Below, piece after piece: positions 1 through 9,812 of a DNA stretch of 64,000 nt. The notes beneath the pieces were generated by a model, which did not search any database, was not told where the DNA came from, and saw only the letters and a list, made by a program, of their open reading frames with translations. The position numbers were made by a program, and so were the translations under genes. The DNA is from Rhodococcus opacus B4 (lineage in GTDB: Bacteria > Actinomycetota > Actinomycetes > Mycobacteriales > Mycobacteriaceae), in assembly GCF_000010805.1 (NCBI RefSeq), contig NC_012522.1:2480001-2544000 (forward strand), in the 5' to 3' direction. Position 1 is the first letter of the stretch. Each line of letters starts with the position of its first letter.

Positions 1-62
1 AGATGGCTTGACCCTGCCGAGAACTCAGAGAAGGTGCGATCACGGCGAAGAGCGTCCGCCGC

Positions 63-1169
63 CTACGCGAAGGATGCGACCGGCTTGCCGAAGACGCCCT
101 CGTCGGGAACGACACCGAGACCGGGACCGGTCGGTACCTGAATCCGGCCATTCTCGACCCGGACGGGATTGTCCGAGTCGTAGTGGATGTCCATGTAGGG
201 CTCGGCGATCCAGACGCCTTCGAGCAGGCGCGGTTGCACGGTGGCGCCGACGTGGGCGCAGGCGGCCGCGATGAGGTCGCCTCCCCAGGAATCGTCACGG
301 GTGTGGGGCATCGAGCGTGCCTCGCAGAGATCCCGCACAGTCGCGAGGGTGCCGAGTCCGCCCAGTCGCGTGACTTTGAGTCCGAATCCGTCGCATACTC
401 CCAGGGAGATCGCGCGCAGCACATCGCCCAGGTCTTCGGTGTTCTCATCGAGGTAGACCGCGTGGTGCAGTTGCCCGCGGATCGCGACGATCTCTTCCAT
501 CGTGTTGCAGGGCTGTTCGAAGACGAACGGAACGTCGGCGCACTCTCGGTCGATCCGGAGAACGTCGCGGGCGTACAGTCCCCGGTTGGCATCGAGGGAG
601 AGGCGGGTGCACCCGGTCGCTTCCCACACCGTGCGGATGGTCTCGATGTCGATCTCGACGGGGCGTCCGCCCACCTTGAGCTGTAGACGTGGATATCCCT
701 CGGCGATCTTCTCGGCGGCGATCGCGGCGACGTCGTCCGGTTCCCCGATCGACAACGCATAGTAGGAGTCCACGCTGTCGGTGGTGGCGCCGCCGAGCAT
801 GTCGCACACCCGGATTCCGTGCGCCTTGCCGATCAGGTCGTGGATCGCGATGTCGATTGCAGCCTTGGCGTAGTTGTGACCGTTGAGGGCCCGGTCCAGC
901 GTGCGGCGCAGCTCGACCGGGCCGGTCACTGTTCTGCCAATCAGACTGGCCGACATCTGGTTCAGCGCCGCCCGCGCACCCAGGGCATGCTCGGGTGCGT
1001 AGGTCGGGCCCACCGGGCACGTCTCACCCCATCCGGAGATGCCGGTGTCGGACACGATCTGCACGATCGTCGAGTCCATGGCGGTGTAGGACCCTTCGGA
1101 CATTGTGTAGACCTTGTTGCCGGCGAACGGAAGATCCATCTGGTACACGTGAACCTCAGCGATACGCAA
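63..1169 (-). CDS. Enolase-superfamily dehydratase, cis-3-hydroxy-L-proline dehydratase-like
   Basis: A 368-residue mandelate racemase/muconate lactonizing enzyme. I see the ordered active-site set of the superfamily: K165 in LQLKVGG, metal ligands D193 (SLDANRG), E218 (FVFEQPC) and D241 (YLDENTEDL), and K265 in GLKVTRLGG. The N-terminal run [20 protein letters not shown] and the segment [12 protein letters not shown] are, from memory, characteristic of cis-3-hydroxy-L-proline dehydratases, which turn cis-3-hydroxy-L-proline into a pyrroline carboxylate. A good ribosome site (GGAGGGC) precedes the ATG. It is divergent from the quinone oxidoreductase. No other proline-catabolic gene is in view, and bases 1-62 hold nothing I can name. 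The family is certain; the substrate is inferred. Confidence 0.82.
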   Translation of the reverse strand: MRIAEVHVYQMDLPFAGNKVYTMSEGSYTAMDSTIVQIVSDTGISGWGETCPVGPTYAPEHALGARAALNQMSASLIGRTVTGPVELRRTLDRALNGHNYAKAAIDIAIHDLIGKAHGIRVCDMLGGATTDSVDSYYALSIGEPDDVAAIAAEKIAEGYPRLQLKVGGRPVEIDIETIRTVWEATGCTRLSLDANRGLYARDVLRIDRECADVPFVFEQPCNTMEEIVAIRGQLHHAVYLDENTEDLGDVLRAISLGVCDGFGLKVTRLGGLGTLATVRDLCEARSMPHTRDDSWGGDLIAAACAHVGATVQPRLLEGVWIAEPYMDIHYDSDNPVRVENGRIQVPTGPGLGVVPDEGVFGKPVASFA

Positions 1170-1411
1170 CGCTGCCCTCCTTCGACTAGACCGATGTGCG
1201 CTGGGGACAGCGCCCCTGCGGTGTTCATTTAGTGAACGAATAGTTCAGTTATGGTGCCAATAGTGCGGCATGAATCACACTCCGTCAAGGCGTCTGGTGT
1301 GTGCACACGGCTGCGCACCTGGGGGCAATTCAATCCTGCATGGACGCCTAACGAGAGGCGACGGGTCGGTGGATCTACGGGGCACCGTCCACTGAGCCGT
1401 ATGCACGTGCA

Positions 1412-1443
1412 TTCATTTTGTGGTCGGTATGTTCAATTTGTGG
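1412..1443. promoter_or_regulatory. Pair of 12-bp direct repeats upstream of the quinone oxidoreductase
   Basis: TTCATTTTGTGG (1412) and TTCAATTTGTGG (1432) differ by one base and lie 20 bp apart, about two helical turns, ending 24 bp before the start codon at 1467. This is the pattern of a regulator half-site pair. The regulator is unknown, and chance cannot be excluded. Confidence 0.3.
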
Positions 1444-1466
1444 ATAGACGTGTACAACTGGAGTTC

Positions 1467-2432
1467 ATGCGCGCAATTCAGGTCTCCCGCCTCGGTGATC
1501 CCGGCGTCCTCGAACTCACCGAGATTCCCGATCCCCAGCCCGGTCCAGCCGATCTTCTAGTCCGGACCGAAGCGATCGGCGTCAATTTCATCGACACCTA
1601 CTTCCGGACCGGGGTGTACCCGCACCCGCTGCCGTACGTTCCCGGTGACGAGGGCTCCGGCGTGGTGGAGGCCGTCGGTGCCGACGTCCGCGACTTCGCC
1701 CCCGGCGACCGCGTCGCCTGGTGCGGGGCGACCGGTAACTACGCCGAGAGGGTGGTGGTGCCTGCCGCGGTCGCGATCACGGTGCCGGACGGCGTGCCCG
1801 CCCCGGTGGCGGCGTCGGCACTGGCGCAGGGCCTGACCGCCCACTACCTGGCGTATTCGACGTACCCGGTGCAGTCCGGCGACACCGTGCTCGTCCACGC
1901 CGGGGCCGGCGGGGTGGGGCTGCTCCTGACCCAACTGGCGACGAAGCTCGGGGCGCGAGTGGTCACCACCGTCTCGTCGGACGAGAAGGAGAAGTTGTCG
2001 CGGGAGGCAGGCGCCGCCGAGGTGCTGCGCTACGACGACGACATCGCCGCCCGGGTGCGCGCGCTCACCGACGGGGAGGGCGTCGCCGCCGCCTATGACG
2101 GCGTGGGCGCGGCCACTTTCGAGGCGAGCCTCGCCTCCGTTCGGATCCGTGGCACCCTCGCCCTTTTCGGCGCCGCGAGCGGCCTGGTGCCGCCGTTCGA
2201 CCCGCAGCGGCTCAATCCCGCGGGTTCACTGTTCCTCACCCGTCCCACCCTCGCGCACTACGTCCGCACCCGAGAGGAACTGACATGGCGGGCAGGAGAG
2301 GTGTTCGCGGCGGTCGCGGACGGTACGCTGAATGTCCTTGTCGGCGCGCAGTATCCGCTCGAGCGCGCCGCCGACGCACATCGTGACCTCGAAAGCCGGC
2401 AGACGACCGGTGCCGTCGTGCTCATGCCGTGA
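1467..2432 (+). CDS. Zinc-independent NADPH:quinone oxidoreductase (MDR family)
   Basis: A 321-residue medium-chain dehydrogenase/reductase. The N-terminal GroES-like domain begins MRAIQVSRLGDPGVLEL and has the quinone reductase signature GVNFIDTYFRTGVYP. The Rossmann domain has the nucleotide loop HAGAGGVGLLLTQLA. No structural-zinc cysteine cluster is present, as expected for Qor-type enzymes, which reduce quinones one electron at a time with NADPH in the cytosol. The reading frame is open back to 1251, but the upstream codons look non-coding; the ATG at 1467 follows a GGAG and gives the family's normal length. A direct-repeat pair precedes the gene. Confidence 0.85.
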   Translation: MRAIQVSRLGDPGVLELTEIPDPQPGPADLLVRTEAIGVNFIDTYFRTGVYPHPLPYVPGDEGSGVVEAVGADVRDFAPGDRVAWCGATGNYAERVVVPAAVAITVPDGVPAPVAASALAQGLTAHYLAYSTYPVQSGDTVLVHAGAGGVGLLLTQLATKLGARVVTTVSSDEKEKLSREAGAAEVLRYDDDIAARVRALTDGEGVAAAYDGVGAATFEASLASVRIRGTLALFGAASGLVPPFDPQRLNPAGSLFLTRPTLAHYVRTREELTWRAGEVFAAVADGTLNVLVGAQYPLERAADAHRDLESRQTTGAVVLMP

Positions 2433-2541
2433 CACCTCCGGCCGGTCCTGGAGCAGGGCCGACCGGAGCGGTTGGCGTGGACGGACAGCGGACCGAGCTG
2501 CCGACCCAGGAAGCGCGTGTGACCGCCGCGCGAACCGGGTC

Positions 2542-4377
2542 TCAGCTGCCGGTCACCGGCAACACCAGCACCTGGCCCGGGTCGCCCGCCGTGATGGTGA
2601 CCTGATGTGGCACCAGCCCGCCGCGGAAACTCGGGTCGCCGCCGGCCACCACGAGGCGAACGCGGTGCCCCTCGCCGAAGCGATGGACGATCCCCGGCAT
2701 CGTGACCTGCACGGGCTCACCGGGTGCCACCATCCGCACCGGGGCGACCTGCCCGTTGATCAGTGTTTCGGTGCCGTCGGGAGCCACGTCGTACAGCTTG
2801 GCGAAGACCACCACCGAGTCCTCGACACCGGTGACCGCGGGTGCGGCGGTGACACGGACGTCGAGCACGGGCGCTCCGACCACGTCCAGCGGGACATCGA
2901 GGATCCGCGACGACCACTCGGCCTCGGTTCCGGGCTGCACGCTCTGCGGGACCGGGGCGTTCGGCCTGGTGTCCGGCGCCTCGCGGTCGGTGGGAAGTCC
3001 TCCGGGCAGCGTGTTCAGGGTCTGAGCGCCGGCAACGATGCGGTCCCGGCGGTCGATCAGCGCACCGTCACCGGAGAGGTAGAGCGAATAGTCCTGCCCC
3101 ACCGAGACGTCCGAGGATTCGGCGTACGCGGGTGCGGCGTTGCCGGTGTAGTCGACCCAGTTGCGGAAGTAGCTGAATACCGGTCCGGTGTCGGCCCCGC
3201 TGTCCCGCAGGTAGTGGTCGAACCAGTCGATGATCCGGCCCGTCTCGTACTGGGTGTCAGGGTTCGGGTTCTTCATGTCGATCTCGCCCTCGGCGGGTGT
3301 CAGGTTGGAATGCCCCCAGCTGTGCCAGATCATCTTCACGTCGTTGCCCTGCGTCCGCAGCGTCTCGAAGGTGGCCGCCGATTCGTTGAGGTCGAACAGG
3401 GTGTCCTGCTGGCCCTGCATCAGCAGCACCGGGATCTTCACGCGATCGGCGTACGACACCACGGACGACTGCCGCAGGAAGTCGACGGACCCCGGGTCCG
3501 GGAAACCCTGCACCGCGGATTGTGCCAGTGCGGGGCACGCGGGATCGGCGAAGTTCGGGCACCCCAGGGCCCGCACCGGGTCCTGGGCGTAGCCCTCCGC
3601 GCGGGGGTTGGTGACGCCGACGGCCCCGAACATCAGCGACCACACCACCTTCGCCGCACCGGGAACAGTCGTGCTGACCCCGGACGTCTGGCCGATGCTG
3701 TTGGGCGCGAGCGAGTAGCTGAGGTCGTTCCAGGTGATCATCGGGATGATCGTGTCGATCCGTGGGTCCACCGACGCCGCCGCGAACTGCACCGCTCCGC
3801 CGTACGAACCGCCGACCATCCCGACGCGCGGATCGTGCGCCTCGGCCCTGCCGTGGTGAGCCGTGGCGTCCTGCACGACGTAGTCGAGACCCGGAACGGG
3901 GACGGTGTGGGCGGGATCGACGAACGCCGTCCCGTCGCGGCCGCCGAGGAAGCTCACCAGTTCACTCGCGGCGCGTCCGTCGTACTCGGGGTTGTCCATG
4001 TGGATCTTGCAGCCCGAACCGCCGAAGCCCAGCCCTGAATAGGCGAGCACCGCGTAGCCCCGCGAGGCGAGGAACGAGCCGATACCGGCCTGATCGTTCT
4101 TGGAACCGCCGAAGCCGTTGGTGGTGAGAACGGCGGGGACGCGATTCGACGCCGACGCCCCGTCCGGTTTGTACACGTCGCCGATCACGTCGCACGGCAC
4201 GTCACGGTTCGGTCCGACGAAGACCTGGAAATGGAGCGTCGTCTTGGTGAACCCGCCCGCGTCGGCGGTCGCCGGAGCGGCCGCCACGATCGGTGCCAGG
4301 ACAGCGGCCGCGGCCACCACCATCGTCAGCGTCGATCTGCCCACCCTGCGATTCACAGCCCACCCGCCATCCGTCAC
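2542..4377 (-). CDS. Secreted CocE/NonD-family alpha/beta hydrolase (X-Pro dipeptidyl-peptidase-like)
   Basis: 611 residues beginning with a signal peptide: positive start (NRRVGRS), hydrophobic core at about 17-38, and cleavage near ATADA. The alpha/beta hydrolase core has the nucleophile S191 in GGSYGG, the acid D326 in QGQQDTLFD and the histidine H357 in WHSWGHS. The C-terminal third (from about 480) matches the beta-sandwich seen in X-Pro dipeptidyl-peptidase and cocaine esterase relatives (RVTAAPAVTGVEDSVVVF; HRFGEGHRVRLVVAGGD). Members cleave ester or amide bonds; the substrate here is unknown. It is exported, so it probably acts in the envelope or medium. It converges with the upstream quinone oxidoreductase and is divergent from the GntR regulator. 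Confidence 0.82.
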   Translation of the reverse strand: MTDGGWAVNRRVGRSTLTMVVAAAAVLAPIVAAAPATADAGGFTKTTLHFQVFVGPNRDVPCDVIGDVYKPDGASASNRVPAVLTTNGFGGSKNDQAGIGSFLASRGYAVLAYSGLGFGGSGCKIHMDNPEYDGRAASELVSFLGGRDGTAFVDPAHTVPVPGLDYVVQDATAHHGRAEAHDPRVGMVGGSYGGAVQFAAASVDPRIDTIIPMITWNDLSYSLAPNSIGQTSGVSTTVPGAAKVVWSLMFGAVGVTNPRAEGYAQDPVRALGCPNFADPACPALAQSAVQGFPDPGSVDFLRQSSVVSYADRVKIPVLLMQGQQDTLFDLNESAATFETLRTQGNDVKMIWHSWGHSNLTPAEGEIDMKNPNPDTQYETGRIIDWFDHYLRDSGADTGPVFSYFRNWVDYTGNAAPAYAESSDVSVGQDYSLYLSGDGALIDRRDRIVAGAQTLNTLPGGLPTDREAPDTRPNAPVPQSVQPGTEAEWSSRILDVPLDVVGAPVLDVRVTAAPAVTGVEDSVVVFAKLYDVAPDGTETLINGQVAPVRMVAPGEPVQVTMPGIVHRFGEGHRVRLVVAGGDPSFRGGLVPHQVTITAGDPGQVLVLPVTGS

Positions 4378-4490
4378 GCCGTCCGGAGAACCTTCGAAGA
4401 GCGTAAACGCTCTGGACGTGTGACCAACTCAGGTCGCCGGTGTGTCGCGACACCGGTATGGGCCCGGACCGCGCCGTTTATATTTGAGTC

Positions 4491-5171
4491 GTGGCAATGT
4501 CCAAGCGCGCCGAAACGTCACTGCTGACCGATCAGGTCTACGACATGATCCACGAGTCGATCATGAACGGTGATCTGCCCGCGGGCGCCCGCCTGCGTGT
4601 GCGCGATCTCGCCGAACAGGTGGGAACCAGCGTGATGCCGGTGCGCGAGGCGATCCGGAGACTCGAGGAAGCCGGGCTGGCCGAGCGATCACCGCACAAG
4701 GGGGCCGTGGTCAAGGGCCTGACCCTCGCCGAACTGGTGCACGTCTACGACGTGCGCCGGTTGCTCGAGGTGGAGGCCGCCCGGCAGGGCGCCCAGCGGA
4801 TCAGCGCGGCGGACAGTGCCCGGATGCAGGACGAGCTCGCGCTCATGCGCACCGCCCTCGACGAGCGGCGCGTGGTGGCCTATCTCGACCACGACGAGGC
4901 GCTGCTGGCCATTCTGTACGAGGCCGCCGAGAACCCCGTGCTGGTCGACACGATCCGCACGCTGTGGCAGCGATGCCGGGCCTACAAGATCGTCGGCGCG
5001 GAGGGCACCATCGACACGACCGAGGACGACTCGCTGTGGACGTACCAGCAGCGTCTCGTCGACGCCGCCCGGGAGCACGACGACGCCGCGGCCGCCGCGG
5101 TCAACAACGACTCGCTTCTGGACGCGACCGCACGGATCAAGGTGCAGCTCGCGCAGCAGGACGCGAGCTAG
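4491..5171 (+). CDS. GntR-family transcriptional regulator, FadR/FCD subgroup
   Basis: 226 residues. The N-terminal winged helix (about 12-75) has the typical GntR stretch LPAGARLRVRDLAEQVGTS followed by VMPVREAIRRLEEAGL. The C-terminal helical FCD ligand domain (about 90-220) includes LDHDEALLAILYEAAENPVL. FCD regulators usually bind organic acids or metal-carboxylate complexes and control a nearby catabolic gene. Start may be GTG 4491 or ATG 4497. The gene points toward the siderophore locus but is separated from it by a palindrome, and its neighbours are convergent or divergent, so its target is unclear. It could control the divergent hydrolase. Confidence 0.85.
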   Translation: MAMSKRAETSLLTDQVYDMIHESIMNGDLPAGARLRVRDLAEQVGTSVMPVREAIRRLEEAGLAERSPHKGAVVKGLTLAELVHVYDVRRLLEVEAARQGAQRISAADSARMQDELALMRTALDERRVVAYLDHDEALLAILYEAAENPVLVDTIRTLWQRCRAYKIVGAEGTIDTTEDDSLWTYQQRLVDAAREHDDAAAAAVNNDSLLDATARIKVQLAQQDAS

Positions 5172-5213
5172 ACGCCCACCACCGTGCCCCGTCGCGCCCC
5201 CCCGCCCCACCCC

Positions 5214-5259
5214 CACGTGAGTGGCAAAGCGTGCCGGGGCACACTTTGCCACTCACGTG
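5214..5259. repeat. 46-bp palindrome at the left edge of the siderophore locus, possible bidirectional terminator
   Basis: Two 22-base arms flank a GG centre: the left arm starts CACGTGAGTGGCAAAGCG and the right arm ends CTTTGCCACTCACGTG, with a single mismatch between arms. It lies between the convergent GntR gene and the NRPS gene, and the NRPS stop codon (5253-5255) is inside the right arm. A closely related element occurs at 28219-28287. Folding as RNA would give a long GC-rich hairpin, suiting termination in both directions. There is no T-tract, so this is an inference. Confidence 0.7.
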
Positions 5260-8200
5260 CCTGGGGGTCGCAGCGCCTCGGCGAACGCCGCGAGGGCGTC
5301 GTTCCACAGGCACGTGACGCGGTCGATCTCCTCCTGTGTGAACACGTCTCGGCTCCACCTCCAGCTGGTGACGATTTCGGGGCCGCGCGAGTTCGACCCG
5401 ACCGCGGCGATCACCTCCAGCTCGTATCGCAGAGGGAGATCCGGTTCCGGAGCGAGCGGGAGGCGTGCGTGGAGATCCCGGTCCGTGATCGGCGACCAGT
5501 CCCCCACCGTCTCCGGCCCGAAGTCGAAGCGGCCCAGATAGTTGAACTCGATCTGCGGGTCGACGGCCAACTGCGGGTCTTCGGCCGTCCACCGCAGCAG
5601 CCCGAAGTCGGTGCCCGCGTTCGGGACCGCCCCGACGTCCGCAGAGATGTCGGCGAGGATTCGGTCGAGCACCCCGCGGTCCCGCAATCCCCGGTCCGGG
5701 ACGTCCGGGTCGAGCGTGTGCGCCCACCCGGCGCCGGCGCCGAGCCGCACGGGGAAGACCGTGGTGAACCATCCCACCGTGCGGGTCGTGTCGGTTCCGA
5801 AATCGGACACCAGGTGGTCGGCGCGGCCGTGCCCTTCGAGCGCGACGAGTGTGCCCGCGGCCGGGTCGTCGCCGCGCAGTCGCCGCCACTGCGCGACCGT
5901 CGCCGCGAGTGCTGCGAGCAGGATCTCCCGGACTCCGGCCGCACGAGCCACTACTGACGCGGTGACCTGCGGTGACGTGACCGTCGTGGTGACCGCGAGG
6001 GACGACGCGCGATCCACCGCCGGATCGAGACGCCGCGAACCCAGCACCGGGTCGGGACCCGCGCACTGCCGCACCCAGAAGTCACGCTGCGCCACGACTT
6101 CCGGTGTTTCCGCGCGTTCGGCCATGAGTTCGGAGAACCGCCGGTACGACGTCGCCTCCGGCGGGAGCGCCGTGCCCTCCCACGCCGCGGCGAGATCGGC
6201 GAGCAGCACGGCCCACGAGACCGCGTCGACGGCGAGGTGGTGGATCGTGAGCAGAAGCACGGGCGCACGCTGCTGCTGGGCGACACCGGGCTGCGGCCGG
6301 AACAGCACCGCCTGCAGCGGCACGCCGTGTTCGGGGTCGATCCGGTCGATGGCCGCGCGCGCCTCGGCCGCGAGGTGATCGCCGAGGGCGCCGGTCACCT
6401 CCACCGCCTGCAGCAGCGAGGCGGCCGGCACCGTCCCCGCCTCGCGCGTGACGACGCGATATCCCCGGCCGGTGCGCGTGAGAATTGCGCGCAGCACAGC
6501 GTGCGCATCGATCACCGTCTGCAGGGTGCCGGCCAGCCGGCGCTCGGTCACGTCCGCGGGGAGCCGGATCAGCTGCGTCTGGGTGAATCGGCGGAACCCG
6601 TCGCACTCGAACAACCACGACACCACCGGCAGCGGTGGCACCTCCCCGACCTCCGCGGGACCGCGCACCGCCGTGGTCGCCGCGGCACGGTCCGCCGCGG
6701 CCGCGAGATCGCGGACGGTGGGATGTGTCGCCACGAGCCGCGGGGTGATCGCGAGGCCGTGCGCTCGGACCTTGTTCACGAACGAGATGGCGGCGATGCT
6801 GTCGACACCGAGATCGAAGAAGTCCGTCGTCGCACCGATGCTGTCGGTGCCGACCAGTTCCGCGAGCAGCCTCAGCAGCAGGGCCTCGGTCGGGGTTTCC
6901 GCTTCAGCGTCTCCGTCGTCCTCGCGCCGGGCCTCGACGGCGAGGAGCGCCCGCGCGTCGAGCTTTCCGTTCGGCGTCCGCGGCAGCTCCGTCACCCCGG
7001 TGAAGCGCGACGGAATCATGTACGGCGGCAACGTGTCCGCGAGCGCGGTGCGCAGGGCGGACGGGTCGATGTCCCCGGACGAGACCACGAACGCGGTCAG
7101 TCCGGGGCCCGTCGGGCGTTCCGCGGTCAGCACGGCCGCCGACGTGACCTCGGGCAGCGCCTGCAGTGCCGCCTCGATCTCCGCGAGTTCGACGCGGTGA
7201 CCGCGGATCTGAATCTGGTCGTCGCCGCGGCCGAGGTAGTCGAATGTGCCTGTCGGCGTGCGGCGTACGAGATCGCCGGTGCGGTAGAGACGTTCGCCGA
7301 GGGCGAAGGGGTGCGCGACGAAGCGCTCGGACGTGCTCCCGGGACGGTCGAGATAGCCGCGGGTCACCTGGTCCCCCGACAGGTACAGTTCCCCCGCCAC
7401 GCCGTCCGGCACGAGGCGCAGGGCCGAGTCGAGAACGTACGCGCCCATCCCCGCCAGCGGGCGCCCCACCGACGGCGCCGGGGTGTCTGCGAACCCCGCG
7501 ACGAGGGCGTCGACGGTCGTCTCCGTGGGACCGTAGAAATTGAAGACGTCGGTGCCCGGAAGTGCCCGGCACCGCGCCCACGCCGCCTCCCCGACCGCCT
7601 CGCCGCCGAGCCCCAGCACCGCGAGCCGGCACCGGGTCTCACCACCGTCCTCGAACAGCAGGCCCGCCGGCGCGAGCTGGGTGAACATCGCCGGGGACGT
7701 CTCGAGCATGTCGACCCCGCGCGCGACGATGCCGCGGACCAGCAGGTCCGGGTCACGCATCGCGTCGGAATCGAACAGCGCGACGGCGTGACCGTCGAGC
7801 AGGGCGAGCAGCGGCTGCCAGGATGCGTCGAATGTCAGGGACCAGGCGTGACCGACGGTGAGCGGCCGACCCAGTCGCTGCGCAGCCGGGCGGTACACGC
7901 GCCGGCGATGGTCGGCGAGGAGCCTGACGATCCCGCGATGCGTCGCGACGACACCCTTGGGCTCCCCGGTGGATCCGGACGTGAAGATGACGTACAGACT
8001 CTGCGCGGGATCGACGTCGACTCCCGGGCTCGGCGCCGGACCCGCACCAGCGAGGACCGTGGGGACGTCGACGGCGTCGAGCCCGGCGATCGCGAATTCG
8101 GGGGTGGTCAGCGCTATCCGGGCCCCGGTCTGGGTGAGGATCGAATCCCGTCGCGCCGCAGGACCGTCGACGGCGAGGGGCACGGCCGTGCCCCCGGCCT

Positions 8201-9812
8201 TCGCGACCGCAAACATTGAGATCAGGAACTCCGGAGACCGGGGCAGCACCACGGCGACCGCCTCCTCGGGCCGGATTCCGCGGTCCAGGAGTTCTCGCGC
8301 CAGCCGGTTGGCGGCAGCGTCGACGTCCCGGTGGGTGAGCGTGATCTCGGACGTGGTGATCGCCGCGGCGTCCGGGGTGACGGCGGCGTGATGCGCGAGG
8401 AGTCCGTGGACGGTGGCGGCGGGCGGCAGTTCGCCGCAAAGTATTTCGGGGGTCACGGCGGCTGCGAGAATCCGTTCGCGTTCGCCGGGGACGAGGATAT
8501 CGATGACGCCCGGCCGTGCGTCGCCCGCACGAGGAAGTTGGCGAAGCACGTGCAGCAACCGCTCCCCGACCTCGTGCGCGCCGAGGTGCGGGAGGAGGTC
8601 GGGGCGATGTTCGACGACGAGCCCGAGCGTTCCGCCGTCCAGGTAGGGGACGAGGGTCAGCGGGTAGTGGGTGAGACTGTCCATCTCGACCGGCGTGAAC
8701 GTCACCCCGTCGGGCGCGGTCACGGGGTCCGCGACACTGCCGCGGGGCGCGTTCTGGAACACCATCAAAGAGTCGAACAGGTCACCCGTGCCTGCCAGCC
8801 GCTGCACCTCGGACAGCCCGACGTACCCGTGCGTCCGCAACCGGGCGAACTCCTGTTGCAGGGCCGTGCACTGCTCGAGCACCGTCGTCGCATCGTCCAG
8901 CCGGACATGCACGGGGAGGGTGTTGATGAACAAGCCGATCATCGTCTCGACCCCGGCGAGGCTGTCGGGGCGGCCCGCGGTCGTCGCGCCGAACACGACG
9001 CTCGTGCGGTCCGTCAGCCGACCCAGCAGCAGCGCCCACGCGAATTGCGTTGCGGTGTTGACGGTCAGCCCGTGCGCACGGGTCCACTGCAGCAGGGCGT
9101 CGGTGTCCCGGGCGCCGAGAGTCAGCTCCGCCTTACCGGGAAGGGTGTCGACCCCGGCGGAGGTCCGGCGGAAACGACCCTCAGCGAGCATCGTCGGGCC
9201 GTCGATGTCCGCGAGGTGATCACGCCACGCCGTGAGGGCCGCGACCTTGTCCTGCGCTGCCAGCCACGCGATGTAGTCGCGGTACAGGCGCGGGGCGAGC
9301 AGGAGGTCGAGGGACCCGTCCGCGAGATAGGCGCCGACGAGTTCCTGCACGAAGATCGGCACCGACCAGCCGTCCATGACGATGTGGTGGGCGGTGCAGA
9401 TCAACCGGAACGATGCGGGGGCCCGCCGGGCAAGCACGAACCGCAGGGCCGGACCGTTCGCGAGGTCGAACGGCCTGCGACGTTCGGCGTCGGCGAGTGC
9501 GGCCAGTTCACCGGCCGCGGCGTCGACCTCCCGCCACGGCACCGTCACCCGGGCCGGAACGATCTGCACCGGGTGCGGAAGGTCCCGGTCCCAGAAGGAC
9601 ACTCGAAGGTTCGGGTGTCGGCCGAGTACCGCGTCGATGCTCCGCCGCAACAGCGGAACGTCGACGGGACCGTCGATGTCGGCGACGAACTGGATCGTGT
9701 AGGGGTCGACGCCGTCGGTGATGGTGCGGGCGAGGGTGAACAATCCCTCCTGCAGCGGGCTGAGTACGAGGACGTCCTCGATCTCCGGTGCGGGGTTGTC
9801 GGTCGCGGTCAT
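5253..9812 (-). CDS. NRPS, single module C-A-PCP-E (siderophore assembly)
   Basis: 1519 residues counted from the ATG at 9812, which overlaps the upstream NRPS stop as ATGA; upstream in-frame sequence to 10187 is not coding. Condensation domain about 10-440 (HHIVMDG at 142-148). Adenylation domain with [24 protein letters not shown] and the lysine of TPNGKLD. Carrier protein with FFDLGVDSIAA. A C-terminal epimerization domain (HHLAVDAVSW, RTVGWFT, FNYLGR). It should add one residue, convert it to the D form and pass it on, as there is no thioesterase. The A-domain pocket reads unusually after FDAS (one residue shorter than GrsA), so I do not assign a substrate. It is the third gene of an iron-controlled operon with the Mtb12-like protein and the starter NRPS. 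Confidence 0.9.
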   Translation of the reverse strand: MTATDNPAPEIEDVLVLSPLQEGLFTLARTITDGVDPYTIQFVADIDGPVDVPLLRRSIDAVLGRHPNLRVSFWDRDLPHPVQIVPARVTVPWREVDAAAGELAALADAERRRPFDLANGPALRFVLARRAPASFRLICTAHHIVMDGWSVPIFVQELVGAYLADGSLDLLLAPRLYRDYIAWLAAQDKVAALTAWRDHLADIDGPTMLAEGRFRRTSAGVDTLPGKAELTLGARDTDALLQWTRAHGLTVNTATQFAWALLLGRLTDRTSVVFGATTAGRPDSLAGVETMIGLFINTLPVHVRLDDATTVLEQCTALQQEFARLRTHGYVGLSEVQRLAGTGDLFDSLMVFQNAPRGSVADPVTAPDGVTFTPVEMDSLTHYPLTLVPYLDGGTLGLVVEHRPDLLPHLGAHEVGERLLHVLRQLPRAGDARPGVIDILVPGERERILAAAVTPEILCGELPPAATVHGLLAHHAAVTPDAAAITTSEITLTHRDVDAAANRLARELLDRGIRPEEAVAVVLPRSPEFLISMFAVAKAGGTAVPLAVDGPAARRDSILTQTGARIALTTPEFAIAGLDAVDVPTVLAGAGPAPSPGVDVDPAQSLYVIFTSGSTGEPKGVVATHRGIVRLLADHRRRVYRPAAQRLGRPLTVGHAWSLTFDASWQPLLALLDGHAVALFDSDAMRDPDLLVRGIVARGVDMLETSPAMFTQLAPAGLLFEDGGETRCRLAVLGLGGEAVGEAAWARCRALPGTDVFNFYGPTETTVDALVAGFADTPAPSVGRPLAGMGAYVLDSALRLVPDGVAGELYLSGDQVTRGYLDRPGSTSERFVAHPFALGERLYRTGDLVRRTPTGTFDYLGRGDDQIQIRGHRVELAEIEAALQALPEVTSAAVLTAERPTGPGLTAFVVSSGDIDPSALRTALADTLPPYMIPSRFTGVTELPRTPNGKLDARALLAVEARREDDGDAEAETPTEALLLRLLAELVGTDSIGATTDFFDLGVDSIAAISFVNKVRAHGLAITPRLVATHPTVRDLAAAADRAAATTAVRGPAEVGEVPPLPVVSWLFECDGFRRFTQTQLIRLPADVTERRLAGTLQTVIDAHAVLRAILTRTGRGYRVVTREAGTVPAASLLQAVEVTGALGDHLAAEARAAIDRIDPEHGVPLQAVLFRPQPGVAQQQRAPVLLLTIHHLAVDAVSWAVLLADLAAAWEGTALPPEATSYRRFSELMAERAETPEVVAQRDFWVRQCAGPDPVLGSRRLDPAVDRASSLAVTTTVTSPQVTASVVARAAGVREILLAALAATVAQWRRLRGDDPAAGTLVALEGHGRADHLVSDFGTDTTRTVGWFTTVFPVRLGAGAGWAHTLDPDVPDRGLRDRGVLDRILADISADVGAVPNAGTDFGLLRWTAEDPQLAVDPQIEFNYLGRFDFGPETVGDWSPITDRDLHARLPLAPEPDLPLRYELEVIAAVGSNSRGPEIVTSWRWSRDVFTQEEIDRVTCLWNDALAAFAEALRPPGT

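Noticed and set aside
5253..9812. Assigning an amino acid to the second-module A domain
   Set aside because: The pocket region is one residue shorter than GrsA after FDAS, so the specificity positions cannot be read safely by eye.
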